A DNA stretch of 64,000 nt from Fragilaria crotonensis (taxonomy: Eukaryota; Bacillariophyta; Fragilariophyceae; Fragilariales; Fragilariaceae). Positions 53,904 to 63,690 of this stretch are shown here, in pieces. The translations under genes and the position numbers were made by a program. The stretch is taken from NCBI GenBank assembly GCA_022925895.1, contig JAKSYS010000268.1:1-64000 (forward strand). The letters run 5' to 3'. The notes under the pieces were generated by a model. The model did not search any database. It was given only the letters and a program-made list of their open reading frames with translations, and was not told the origin of the DNA. Positions within the stretch are counted from its first letter, which is position 1, and each line of letters opens with the position of its first letter.

Positions 53904-55511
53904 ATGAAGCTATTGTGGGCATTCCTTGCTCTGTGGTATCTGCAACAATACCCCCTCCATGCCTTTATGACTCCTTTGCCTTCTCACGTGATCTCGCTCT
54001 CCCCAATCAACAACAAGCCGCTCCAAAAATCAATTCGAACTCACCGCGATGCTCATCCTCTGCTTTCTATCTCGAAAAACAGTGAAAGTTATCACCCGCG
54101 CAAAATGAATGTATTTACAAAAGCCGTAGCCAAGTTCAAAGCGCGTCCTGGAACCTATCTCATGATTCCGGTCGTTGCTGCGCTCGTGGGATGGATCACC
54201 AATTGGATGGCTGTGCAAATGATTTTTTACCCCATTCAATTTTGGGGTATCCCACTTTACCGAAGGCCTGAGATTCCCTTAGGCCTTTTGGGATGGCAAG
54301 GCATCGTTCCTTGCAAAACTCGCCCTATGAGCATCGTCATGGTAAATATGGTGACGAGTCAACTGTTGAGTGTCAAGGAAGTGTTTGCTCGATTGTCGCC
54401 AGCGAGAATAGCCAACTTACTCGCACCACGCGTGCCGCTTGTGGTGCAACAAGTCCTGCAGGACTTGCCATTGCCGTCGTTTGTATCCTTCTTGCCAGAA
54501 GCTGTCTATGGCGGTTTGCCTCAATCGTCGCAAGAGATACTTCAAGTGTACAATCGAGATTTCATTCAGAATTTGGTCAAGGCTATGCAGAAGAACATTG
54601 ATTCTATTTTTGACATCCAAAAGTGCGTCGTGGATCAAATGCTGACCGATCGTACTCTGTTGGGACAATTGTTTCGTAAATGTGGGCAAAAAGAATTGGA
54701 TTTTCTCACTAATTCTGGACTTTGGTTCGGATTTCTGCTAGGGTTGATTCAGATGGCTGTTGCCTTGGTTTGGGAGAATCCGTGGTCCCTGTCGATTGGC
54801 GGTGCCATCGTAGGACTAGCGACGAATTGGTTGGCGCTCAAGTGGATCTTTGAACCCGTGTATCCAACAAAATTCGGACCTTTCATTCTTCAAGGGCAGT
54901 TCCTACGTCGGCAACCGGAAGTCGCCAAGGAGTTTTCGAGCTTCTTTGCCAACAAAATTCTGAATGCGCATGAATTGTGGCAGAGCATCTTGTCGGATCC
55001 AAAGTTCGCAGCTCTCTTTGGTTCGCATTTTGGTGCCTTTATGACCAAAGTCAGCACCGGCGTCTTGAACTACACCCCTGAACCCGAAGCGATTGCTTTG
55101 GCAACAAGGGAAGCGCTCGCCAAGTTGCCTCTGCATGTTCCAGTTTTATATGAGTACATGAACAAAGCTCTCGGCTTGGAATCGTCGCTGAGGATGAAAA
55201 TGGAGCAAATGACGAGTGCGCAGTTTGAACGCGTTTTGCATCCTATTTTTGAAGAAGATGAGCTTACCTTGATATTAGCCGGTGCTGCACTCGGATTTGC
55301 GGCAGGGTTGATTCAACAGGGCTTGGAGACTGGACAAATCTCCCTGGTTCCGCTTCAACGGTTGATGCAAAGATCGATGCAGGCATGTAAGGACGTCCTC
55401 TGTACTGTGCGCCGAGTTATCTGGAGGCGCAACAAGCACCATTCGGAGTCAAGTCTCGATGAAGGAACTATTGGAGAGGCCGCCATCACGGACGAGTCAG
55501 GGGAATCATAG
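53904..55511 (+). CDS. DUF445 family membrane protein, plastid-type presequence
   Basis: 535 residues. It starts with a signal peptide (MKLLWAFLALWYLQQYPLHAF followed by MTP); the HAF junction fits diatom plastid import. The mature part shows the DUF445 (YheB-type) signature twice: AALVGWITNWMAVQMIFYP near residue 95 and GAIVGLATNWLALKWIFEPVYP near residue 305, each a membrane helix, plus a third helix (LTLILAGAALGFAAGLIQQG). Between them are long amphipathic helices. DUF445 proteins occur in bacteria, cyanobacteria and plastid-bearing eukaryotes; their function is unknown. Start taken at MKLLW because it begins the signal; an upstream in-frame ATG at 53688 would bury it. Intact frame. Confidence 0.85.
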   Translation: MKLLWAFLALWYLQQYPLHAFMTPLPSHVISLSPINNKPLQKSIRTHRDAHPLLSISKNSESYHPRKMNVFTKAVAKFKARPGTYLMIPVVAALVGWITNWMAVQMIFYPIQFWGIPLYRRPEIPLGLLGWQGIVPCKTRPMSIVMVNMVTSQLLSVKEVFARLSPARIANLLAPRVPLVVQQVLQDLPLPSFVSFLPEAVYGGLPQSSQEILQVYNRDFIQNLVKAMQKNIDSIFDIQKCVVDQMLTDRTLLGQLFRKCGQKELDFLTNSGLWFGFLLGLIQMAVALVWENPWSLSIGGAIVGLATNWLALKWIFEPVYPTKFGPFILQGQFLRRQPEVAKEFSSFFANKILNAHELWQSILSDPKFAALFGSHFGAFMTKVSTGVLNYTPEPEAIALATREALAKLPLHVPVLYEYMNKALGLESSLRMKMEQMTSAQFERVLHPIFEEDELTLILAGAALGFAAGLIQQGLETGQISLVPLQRLMQRSMQACKDVLCTVRRVIWRRNKHHSESSLDEGTIGEAAITDESGES

Positions 55512-55918
55512 CCCAACGTAAGTTAACGAGCTCCTTTGGCTTTCAAGGCTACTACATTAGCAGCAAACAACAGATTTTGCTATGTTCAGTGAATGCACAC
55601 AGCGAAGGGTCCTCCTCTCCGTGACGGGAAATGTCTGTCGGCAAGCACCACTCTGGGTTAGGGGAAGGCGACGATCGTCGGCCACCAAGGTATGATACAA
55701 CCGGTACCAACGCCATTTTGGCATGACTGTTGTATGTGCTAAACTAGAATGACGTATTTCAGTGAGATGCTATTGCTATAGTTGTATATGTCACATCCCT
55801 GAGCTCAAACGGCACCTTGTATTTGGTTGGCATTGATGCAGAAGATATCAGCATCTGCATTGATTTTCCGATTGTCGAAACCATCAACATCAAACAGGGA
55901 AGTAGCACCGTCTCAAAC
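55512..55918. terminator. Convergent intergenic region
   Basis: 407 bp between the 3-prime ends of the DUF445 and AP sigma genes. No feature is recognised. Confidence 0.3.
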
Positions 55919-56576
55919 CTATCTGGCTGGTCCTCCCTGGGTTCGGCGACCGGGCTTGCGTCCCAACTGAAACTGTTCTTGGAAAGAAAGGCCATCGTCA
56001 AGCTGGGAAGCAGTATCTTCACCCGGTTTGGTCATTTCCTCCACCAACTCTTCTGCTTCGACAATTTGCTTCAGTACTTCTCTCTTGCTGGATTCACAAA
56101 CCATGCCACCAATAAACATTTCGAATAAAATGAGGAGAGACTTATGTAGGGAAAAGACCAAGTCGAGTTCACAAACTGTCGGATTGGGGTGAGCATGGTA
56201 TTTCCGTATTTCAAAATTTAATTTTTGTATTTCACTCACCTGAATTGAAGTATCCGTCCAAGGCTTCCACAAAGAGGTGAATCTGCTCCAACACCAGCAA
56301 CTCGTTCATCTCCAGCGGAACTCCGGCAACAAAATAGAGAGAAGCATATCGTCGGTAGACAAACTTGTAGGTTCCCTTCTCAATAATATTGCACATTTTA
56401 GGAGCCCGAGGCAAGACGTCCGCGGCAATGTCACGTAGAATGCGTCGCTTCTCGCTTTCGCTGAACGACGAGAAGAATTCACTCAAACGAATCTTGCCCT
56501 GACGGCTCATGAGGACCATGAAATGCCACCCACATGCTCCCTTTTTGGTATCGTCGCTGTTGTTATTATTGTTCAT
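55919..56576 (-). CDS. Clathrin adaptor AP complex sigma subunit (AP-1 type likely), one intron
   Basis: Small subunit of a heterotetrameric clathrin adaptor, which recognises dileucine cargo signals at the TGN/endosome. Core motifs are WHFMVLMSRQGKIRLSEFF, YKFVYRRYASLYFVAGV, NELLVLEQIHLFVEALDGYF, and, after a 64-bp intron at 56176-56239 (GTGAGT..CGACAG), VCELDLVFSLHKS and GGMVCESSKREVLKQI. The intron phase regenerates the Val of VCELDLVF. VCELDL and ESSK favour AP-1 or AP-2 over AP-3/AP-4. It has an Asn-rich N-terminal extension (MNNNNNSDD) and a 35-residue acidic/Gln tail, giving 197 residues against the usual 160. Start at the ATG at 56576; another is at 56600. Confidence 0.92.
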
Positions 56577-57073
56577 TGTCGATATAGTAAAGAGAAACAA
56601 GAAAACGCAACGCTGCGCTAACAGTTATGAGGTGTCGCTGGGTGTCGGCTTGCACCACTGGGTCATTTTTATCCGAGCGGAGGTTTGCTTGAGTTGGGGA
56701 CTACCGGTACTTTTAGAACTGTATCAAGTATCAAGTACTCAGTAGTCTAGAGTGCAGTACTGGAGTTCAAGAGTAGTACTCCAGTATCGTTGGTAATGTC
56801 GGACTAAGCCGATCGCAGACATGGCTACTGTACTCCGTGTTCATGTATTCGCAACTACTCGTACCAGGTACCAGGTACCGGTACCGGTAGACCAGTGACT
56901 GCCATCTGCTATCAGGATCGCCACCAACACAAACACCTGTCCGCCGCCCGAATTCATGCTTTCCGCAGAACAATCGACAATTTGATGATGCATTGCATCA
57001 CACACACACATCGAACAACAACCGAATACGACAGTTCTTTCGGACTTACTCATAGGAAATAGAAAGTTCTATC
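56577..57073. promoter_or_regulatory. Divergent intergenic region, GTAC-rich
   Basis: 497 bp between the starts of the AP sigma and RsfS genes. It holds strong GTAC palindromes at 56700-56780 and 56855-56890 (ACCAGGTACCAGGTACCGG). Confidence 0.4.
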
Positions 57074-57757
57074 ATGTCACCTTTAAGAATCTTCCTCGCA
57101 CTGATCCTCGGGGTTGCAACTGCGTGGGTCCCATCATGCTCTTATCCAAAACGGAAGGTTATGGCATTGCACGACAAGGCGCGCCACGAGCAACAAACCG
57201 AATTCATGGAAAAGGGACCAGCTAGCGTCGTTGGCGACATGCCGGATTTGACCGACGATTTGGATCTTGTCCGAACTATCGCCAAGGCGGGCGATGGAAG
57301 AAAAGCGGAAGATATTGTTGGTCTACAAGTTGCCCAAATTTCGACTCTGACGTCCTTCATGGTATTTCTGAGCGGTAACTCTCGACCGCAAAATCAAGCC
57401 ATTGTTGCAGCAATTATGGAAGAGGTCGAAGAGAAGTTTGGCATTATTAGAAATCCGCAGGGAACCGCAGGGAACCGCAGATTCTGGATGGATGGTCCTA
57501 GACTATGGTAGCGTTATGGTGCACGTGATGACACCGAAATCAAGATTATTCTACAATGTTGAGGGACAGGTACGTTGTTTCTCGACGAGAATAAATGCTT
57601 TATGTACTATCTCATATTCTAACACATAAATTGCGCAGTGGCGAGAGAAGGGTGGCATCGAGGTCGATCTTGCGGATGTGCTTCTCCCAACACACCCGAC
57701 TTTGCTTCGGCCAATATGGAAGGGCTGTCAGAAACAGAAGATCCATTTTGGAGTTAG
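57074..57757 (+). CDS. Ribosomal silencing factor RsfS/Iojap, plastid-type, one intron
   Basis: RsfS binds ribosomal protein uL14 and blocks subunit joining; the eukaryotic versions act in plastids or mitochondria. The N-terminus is a signal-like MSPLRIFLALILGVATAWVP. The core reads RKAEDIVGLQVAQISTLTSFMVFLSGNSRPQNQAIVAAI, then WMVLDYGSVMVHVMTPKSRLFYNVEG. A 69-bp intron at 57570-57638 (GTACGT..GCGCAG) joins EGQ to WREKGG. Between IRNPQ and WMVLDYG an exact 11-bp tandem duplication (GGAACCGCAGG type, about 57460-57481) shifts the frame; one copy would give NPQGTADSGWMVLDYG. A second one-base change in the CCC run near 57685 lets the C-terminus read TPDFASANMEGLSETEDPFWS, ending at 57757. Confidence 0.85.
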
Positions 57758-58858
57758 ACGCTGCGATGCGTGGAGTATAGTCGTTTGTTCCATTATAGCT
57801 TTAAACCAAAAGAGTCAATGAAAGCAGCGTTGCATCTCTCACAAAAGATAATAGTCACTACCAACACCACTATCACCAGCACCGCTGCGTTCACTGTCGC
57901 AACATCCTCAAATTTTTACTGTTGCCGGTACTGTTGTTGAATTTTGGTTTGCCTCGATGAGGTGAAGGAATTAGCTCCGAGTATGTACATGGACGAAGCA
58001 AACACTCTTGCTGTGAGGGGACGTTCATCGTAATGGCCGGTCTACAAGTAAGTAAAACTGCGTCTTACATGCTGGGTAGTCTGGGATTTGCCTGGCTACA
58101 AAGTTGTGATGTCCTTTCTCGTAAAACTTCTTGGTCGAACTCACAGTTCGCCAGGGATGATTTCATGTTTTAGCTTTAATTGTGTATACTTGAAGATTCC
58201 AGAAATAACAAACTTGCGGAAGGAAATCCTTCGCAATGGATGAGAAGATTGCTGCTGCTGAAAAGGTATCGCACAGTACCTCTTGGGTCTCATGAAAGTA
58301 AAATATCTGCCGTAATAACTGTGTTGATTGGGATTGTGGATTGTGGCCCACTACTACAAGACCTCTAGCTAGAGTAGGGTCCAGTAGGGCCTCTAACTTT
58401 CCGACTGATCACTACCAGAATGATATTCCAATTTGGTTGCGCGTTGCCCTCATTCTCGACGTCCGTGCATCACACATTATACACCTAACATACGAAATTA
58501 CCATCCCTCTGGAGTCTGGAGTCGCTCGCCCTTCATTAGAGCACTCGGGTCTCGGTCTCGAGTCTCGAGGACTATTTGTATCTCTGTATAGGTAATGCAA
58601 GGAATAAGGAGTTTGTAGGTTATTTACTTGTGCTGTGCTCCAGTACCAGTACGATTGATCGCGGATGACGGTAAGACGGCAAAACTACTGTACTATCTGT
58701 ACCCATACAAACACAGCTGCTGTACTACTACCTATGTTCTCGTACTCAGTACTGTGATACTATGGTACGTGCTGGTACAGTACAACGTACTTGTACCTTT
58801 TATTTCATACACCAGTTGTTGAAAGCAATGCGTCAAGTAGGTCTACGGTAGAAGACTA
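57758..58858. other. Intergenic region before the Harbinger element
   Basis: 1.1 kb. Contains GTAC-rich words at 58630-58800. Short ORFs only, with no domain and no repeat I can define. Confidence 0.35.
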
Positions 58859-58861
58859 TAA

Positions 58862-58876
58862 GAGCATCTTTAAAGG
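58862..58876 (+). repeat. Left terminal inverted repeat of the Harbinger element
   Basis: GAGCATCTTTAAAGG, preceded by TAA. Exact reverse complement at 62804-62818. Confidence 0.9.
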
Positions 58877-58946
58877 TAGCCTTGAATTTTTGAGCAGATG
58901 ACGTAAATTTGATGTTCCGTAACGGTTTTGTAGTATGACGGTTTTC

Positions 58947-59065
58947 CTTTTTTGGCGGGACGACTCAAAAATTGTGTGTGCAAATGGCAACATTTAAGGC
59001 AACCCGAAGTTTTTTTCTTTTTTGGCGGGACGACTCAAACATTGCTCGTGCGAATGGCAACATTT
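58947..59065 (+). repeat. Two direct repeats, 70-bp period, in the left subterminal region
   Basis: A unit of about 49 bp (TTTTTGGCGGGACGACTCAAA ... AATGGCAACATTT) occurs at 58947-58995 and 59017-59065 with few differences. Subterminal repeats of this kind often bind the transposon's own proteins (inference). Confidence 0.75.
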
Positions 59066-59099
59066 TTTAGGCAGCAGCCGTCAGAACATTGTTGTTGTT

Positions 59100-59710
59100 T
59101 CATAAAATTGCAACTTGCAATTTGGTTCTTCAAAACATTCGACAACGCATCGCAACAAGTCAACATCTTGCTCCACTTCGTGATAAGGTACCATCCAGTA
59201 CGTATCACGAAGTGAAGTAAGATCACTGACAATAAACAACGTCGGCGTTTTGTCGTATCTTTGAATTCGGTTCTCGACGATTCACAACGCATCGCAAGTC
59301 GATATCTTGCTCCATTCTGTGATAGGGTACCATCCAGTACGTATCACAAGTGAAGTAAGATCTCTGACGACAACGACGTTGGCGTATTGTTGTTCATTTG
59401 AATTCGGTTGTTGACAAAACAGCCTGCGCATCGCAAGTCAATATTTTGCTCCATTTTGTGATAAGGTACCATCCAGTACATATCGCAAAGTGAAGCAAGA
59501 TCTCTGACGACAACGACGTTGGCGTATCGTTGTTCATTTGAATTCGGTTGTTGACAATCCACAACGCATTGCAACTCGAACGCATATCTTGTTCCATTTG
59601 TGATAGGGTACCATCCAGTACGTATCACAAATTGAAGTAAGATATCCGTCGATAGCAACGTTGCTGGCATATTGTTGTGACTTTGAATTCAGTTTTAGAC
59701 AATCCACAAC
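59100..59710. repeat. Tandem array of about 140-bp units, each with a palindrome
   Basis: Four units with anchors GGTACCATCCAGTAC at 59187, 59326, 59465 and 59607 give periods of 139, 139 and 142 bp. Each anchor is the loop region of an inverted repeat (GTGATA ... TATCAC; the first copy has CTTCGTGATA and TATCACGAAG). Units also share TTGAATTCGGTT and GACAACGACGTTGGCGTAT. The array lies inside the Harbinger element between its left end and the transposase gene. Confidence 0.85.
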
Positions 59711-59806
59711 ATAGCAACTTCTAGATTGGGTACTACCATCTTGACTTGCAGACCTGATTTTATTCTAGTTGCTCTGCCACCAGCAGCGCTTGCATTGTTT
59801 TCCAAT

Positions 59807-61272
59807 ATGTCAGGTGCATCTGAGAAGGCTACTACAATGATGGTGCTTTTGATGACGGCAGCACTCCTTCCTATTTTGGTTGAGTTCATCCTGAACTATG
59901 AGAGGCAAAGGAAAGAGGAAGAAGTGAAAAGAAGAGCCTTACTTGCAGCTGAGGTTGCCCTCGGAGTAAGACGACAACTTGACGGTCGAGACCATCCACG
60001 CGGTGGCGAGGAGACAGCCCCCAAGCGACGGCGACGTTCACAATTCCGACACCAGCGTGCACAATTGGCTGTCCAAGAAGACTACTTTTCTCCGACTCCA
60101 GTGTTTGATGACAAACAGTACGAACGTATATTCAGGGTAACCAAGCAGATGACCCAAAACATGTTGAACATCTGTGCAATCACGGACCCATTTTTCACTT
60201 CGCAACAGGATGTCAGTGGAAGGTACAACATAGATCCACTTGTAAAGGTTCTCATGGCACTTAAACTAGTTGCCTACGGTTGCTCTCCAAGTGCATTTCA
60301 AGACTACTTCCAAATGAGCGAGGCAACAGCAAGAATTTGTCTTCTGAAGTTCTGCCAAATAGTGTCTCGAGATGAATCATTGCGAAGTGTTTTTGCTCGG
60401 AAAATGACGCGAGCCGATGCAAAACGAATCTCTGCCATGCATGAGGCACAGCATGGAATGGCAGGGATGATCGGAAGTCTAGACTGTACTCACGTTTGTT
60501 GGAAAACTGTCCCGTTGCCTGGCAAGGATCTCAGACCGGAAAGAGGGAAGCCAACGATTGTGCTGGAAGCTTTGCGGACTTCAACTTGTGGTTCTGGCAC
60601 CACTCATTTGGGTGGCCGGGGTCACTAAACGATATTAACATATGGGATCGAAGCAGCCTTTTGAAGAGTTTTCTTGATGGTTCGTTTGCCGCCGATGTTG
60701 ATTTTGAGTTTGAGGTTGGAGGACGCGTTTTTAATCGGCTGTGGCTCATGGTGGATGGAATCTATCCAGAGCTTTCTAGGTTTGTGAAGACAGTTGAGGA
60801 GCCTTCTGATCGCAAAGCATCGGCGTATGCAAAGTGGCAGGAAGCTGCGAGAAAAGACATTGAGCGTGCATTTGGTGTGTTACAACGAAAGTTTCATGTC
60901 CTCGTACGCAAGATAGAGATGTGGTATGTTGGTGACATTGCATGCGTGGTGAACACATGTATAATGCTGCATAACATGATGGTTTCACATCGAATTGACA
61001 CTGATGAGGTTGAATCGGAGGTTCTCTATGTTTATGACGGGCGTTTGGAAACTGATGAACAAGATATTGCACCAGGAGCAGGTCTCGAACCAGAGCAACA
61101 ACATGTGAACAGAAGAGCGGCAGAGATGGAGTTACATCAGCAGCTATTTGAAATCAACAGACAGGATTGTCATTTGAGTTATCAGCAAAAGCAATCATTG
61201 ACTCGCTTCGATTCCAGTATGTACAGCAAAGGTGGGAGTGTTTATACAATTTGGAAGAACACCATCGATTGA
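59807..61272 (+). CDS. PIF/Harbinger DDE transposase
   Basis: About 488 residues. The N-terminal part has a hydrophobic run and a basic segment (RQRKEEEVKRRALL, PKRRRRSQFRHQR), then a helix-turn-helix-like region (YGCSPSAFQDYFQMSEATARICLLKFCQ). The catalytic DDE domain shows GMIGSLDCTHVCWK (first Asp), GSLNDINIWDRS (second Asp) and DIERAFGVLQRKFHVL (Glu). It is the plant/stramenopile transposon protein type. The frame changes once near 60575, where KPTIVLEA continues as ADFNLWFWHHSFGWPGS in the next frame, one base apart. An ATG at 59807 (MSGASEK) is taken as start; the reading from 59726 is possible. Function: cuts and joins the element at TWA targets, normally with the Myb-like partner. Confidence 0.88.
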
Positions 61273-61617
61273 AGAACGCGTGTATGGATCAGCTCCTACT
61301 GATGATGATGAACAGTAGGACAATCACGGATGTATGAGATTCCTCTCGTCATCTGGCACATCATTGCCCCTAGCACAAGACGGATTCCTGCTGGTCTGAC
61401 CTGAGCCTGTCGACTCGAAACATGCAAGCACTGTACAAAGAAGTGGTCTCAGCAGTCAATTGCGCTTTCCAAGAACAATCAAATGTGGAAGGAATTTCCG
61501 TGCCAAAAGGAGCGAATAACAACAGCTGCATCTAATTCTTCATCTCGTACTATTTCTACCACCTTGTTGCCACCTCATCTCCGACTATGTCTTCCAATAA
61601 CTTTTGTTCCTATCTTG

Positions 61618-62579
61618 TCATCCTTGCGCCTCTGCATCAATATCTGCCTCAAGTCGGCGCCGCTTTTCTCGTGTCTCAGCAATCCTCAAAGCCATCTGTT
61701 CTTTTGCGAATGCCTTCCTATCAGGAGTATCCAAACTCTGAACAAGCCTCATATCATGTTCAGCCTTCATGTTTTCCATGAAGGCACTTCCAACATTGGC
61801 GATCACATTTGAGATGTTTTGCAAGACTTCTCCCATCATACCAGCACCATTTACGTCAAGGCTGTCAATGCCACTTTCGTTACCAGCACAAGATCCTCCC
61901 TTGCTGGCATGATTCGCTGCAAACATTCCTCCACCCTCTTTCTTAATGATCACCTCTGAAATGACAGCTTTAACCAATTTGGCATCAGCCTCAACCTGAC
62001 GTGCCTTCTTCTTTCCAATTGACGCTTCCCAAGGAGTTCCTCCTCAGTTTTGGTGCGAAAGGATGAGAACTTGTTTTTATCTCGGAGGTACTCGTAGACG
62101 GCAAAGAAGTCAAACGGACGGCCATACCTTTTCTTGTAGAACTCAAGGCACGCAGTCTTGTGATCGTCAACACTCCAACCACTTGCCATGTCGGTTGTCT
62201 CATGGATTCCCATGAACTTCATGACCTCAGGTGCGATTGCACTTTTGAATCGATTGTAGATTGATTCACCGCTGCGGTCTGGATACAGGTTTCCAACTCC
62301 TTTCCTTGCATACTCATCTCGTGTTGCCTCTGAGCTTCGTTCAAGCAGAGCCTTGTCCGAATCCATCTGCTCCTTGATGAATTTGCAATAGATCTCGAAC
62401 ATGTGGGCCTTGAACACTTTGCCCTTCTGATGAGCTCCGCAGATTGCATTTTCTGATGCTGAAATAAACGATCGTGCCACAATCATATCCTCCACATTGG
62501 TGTAGCCAGGGCCTCGTTTGGATTTCTCGGCATCAGCGTTGTTGATGCCAGAAAGAGCATTTGGAGTCACAGCAGCCAT
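61618..62579 (-). CDS. Harbinger Myb/SANT-like accessory protein
   Basis: About 320 residues. Conserved blocks are KRGPGYTNVEDMIVARSFISASE and GKVFKAHMFEIYCKFI, then a trihelix-like DNA-binding part (YPDRSGESIYNRFKSAIAPEVMKFMGI, GWSVDDHKTACLEFYKKRYGRPFDF), and a C-terminal coiled coil (KEQMALRIAETREKRRRLEADI). PIF/Harbinger elements encode such a protein, which brings the transposase to the ends and into the nucleus. One frame change near 62040 links KTEEE to TPWEASIGKKKARQ, consistent with one missing base. Start taken at the ATG at 62579; the open frame continues outward to 62906 but would run through the terminal repeat. Confidence 0.75.
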
Positions 62580-62803
62580 GGCGAAGGACAGTCGATTTGC
62601 AATTGTTTTGTTTATTTGATCCCTGAGCAAATCAGGCCTGATTTGCTCTGTGATCAAAAATTGCAAAGGTCGGGCAGGCTGAAAACTTTGAGCGCGGAAT
62701 TTTAAATTTGAAATCCTAGCCTTAAATGTTGCCTTATTGCAATTTTGAGCTGGCATGCCCAAAATTTGCGCCAGCCAATCATTTGCCTGTCTTTTGTTTT
62801 CCC

Positions 62804-62818
62804 CCTTTAAAGATGCTC
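62804..62818 (+). repeat. Right terminal inverted repeat of the Harbinger element
   Basis: CCTTTAAAGATGCTC, followed by TAA (62819-62821). Confidence 0.9.
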
Positions 62819-63107
62819 TAAGTACTTGTACTGTATGCTGCACGACATGCATGTACGTGTGCCGCAAGCCCCAAGTATAACATCCCTGCTTCATTCTTGA
62901 CTTCATTCATTCACAGAGCACCGAGTGTTGACAACAACCTTGACCTGGGTTCTCATTAGTATTTACATCAATCTCGCTATCATCGTTGACAGTCCACTCG
63001 ACCCATAAAGCTTCCTATTCCATCGTCTTGAAACTCGAGACAATCGGCTATCCGTGCGACACAGACACAAGAACGACAACTTCGGTGGTTCCTCCTATAA
63101 TCATAAC

Positions 63108-63614
63108 ATGGGAGGCATCTGTTCGATATGTACCGATCCAAAAGGAGAACCCACCAAACGTGGTGCACTCACAACCACCAACCAAAATGACGTTTTGCTC
63201 GAAGGCGTGTCTATGCTGGACAACGCATACTTCAAAGACGACAATCGCTCCTTGTCAATGGTTCGTCGAGAGCAAGAACGGCTCGAAGAAGCTGCGCGCT
63301 TGGAATTGATTGTCAGCAATGCCGGCCGTGATATGGTTCCGGTTCGTTCAACCCGAGGAGCAACGTACTATCACGATCAGGGGTTTGCCGCTGCACTGTT
63401 GGCTCATTTGCAACAAACGTTGCCCCGACACACGTGGAGACCGAAATTGCCAGCCGTTGCAGCCTTTACCACGTCGGCGACTGTCGTAACGACGTTGGCC
63501 CGGCCCGTTCCAGCGCCACCGGAAGATCGACGTTGGGAGAGTTTACTGAATCAAACGTCGGGAAGTACCGAACAGATCTTTGCCAAGTGTCAAATTGTGG
63601 AAAGCCTATTGTAG
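63108..63614 (+). CDS. Hypothetical protein with probable N-myristoylation site
   Basis: 168 residues, not recognised. It begins MGGICSICTDP, a Gly-2 with nearby Cys, the pattern of N-myristoylated and palmitoylated proteins held at a membrane. A helix rich in Glu/Arg follows (MVRREQERLEEAARLELIV), then GYYHDQGFAAALLAHLQQTLPRHTW-like sequence and a Ser/Gln C-terminus. The start is the ATG at 63108 because upstream codons are low quality. It lies about 290 bp right of the Harbinger insertion, so its promoter may be affected. Convergent with the PhzF gene. Confidence 0.6.
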   Translation: MGGICSICTDPKGEPTKRGALTTTNQNDVLLEGVSMLDNAYFKDDNRSLSMVRREQERLEEAARLELIVSNAGRDMVPVRSTRGATYYHDQGFAAALLAHLQQTLPRHTWRPKLPAVAAFTTSATVVTTLARPVPAPPEDRRWESLLNQTSGSTEQIFAKCQIVESLL

Positions 63615-63690
63615 CTACGTCTAATCGTTAGTAGATTGTGGGGACGAACAGAGGTTCGCTCCAAGATTCGCATGGGAAGATAACCAAGAA

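Larger units (their letters stand above)
58859..62821 (+). mobile_element. PIF/Harbinger DNA transposon, full length, with TAA target duplications
   Basis: The element spans 58862-62818 (3957 bp), flanked by TAA on both sides (58859-58861 and 62819-62821), the 3-bp target typical of PIF/Harbinger. The terminal inverted repeats are the 15 bp GAGCATCTTTAAAGG at the left and its exact reverse complement at the right. Inside are a DDE transposase on the plus strand and a Myb/SANT-like protein on the minus strand, convergent, the two-gene set that Harbinger elements need. The left subterminal region carries direct and palindromic repeats. Each gene has one frame change that looks like a single-base error, so the copy may be functional or only recently lost function. 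Intact ends and target duplications suggest a young insertion. Confidence 0.9.

Noticed and set aside
59035-59670. Minus-strand ORFs with repeated VIRTGWY.IT sequence
   Set aside because: They are translations of the 139-bp non-coding repeat array; the frame stays open because each unit repeats, and no domain is present.
58859-59710. Repeat array considered as a CRISPR array
   Set aside because: The period is about 140 bp with the whole unit conserved rather than short repeats with unique spacers, and it lies inside a eukaryotic DNA transposon.
62580-62906. N-terminal extension of the Harbinger Myb-like protein
   Set aside because: It would run across the terminal inverted repeat into flanking DNA; the ATG at 62579 is a better start.
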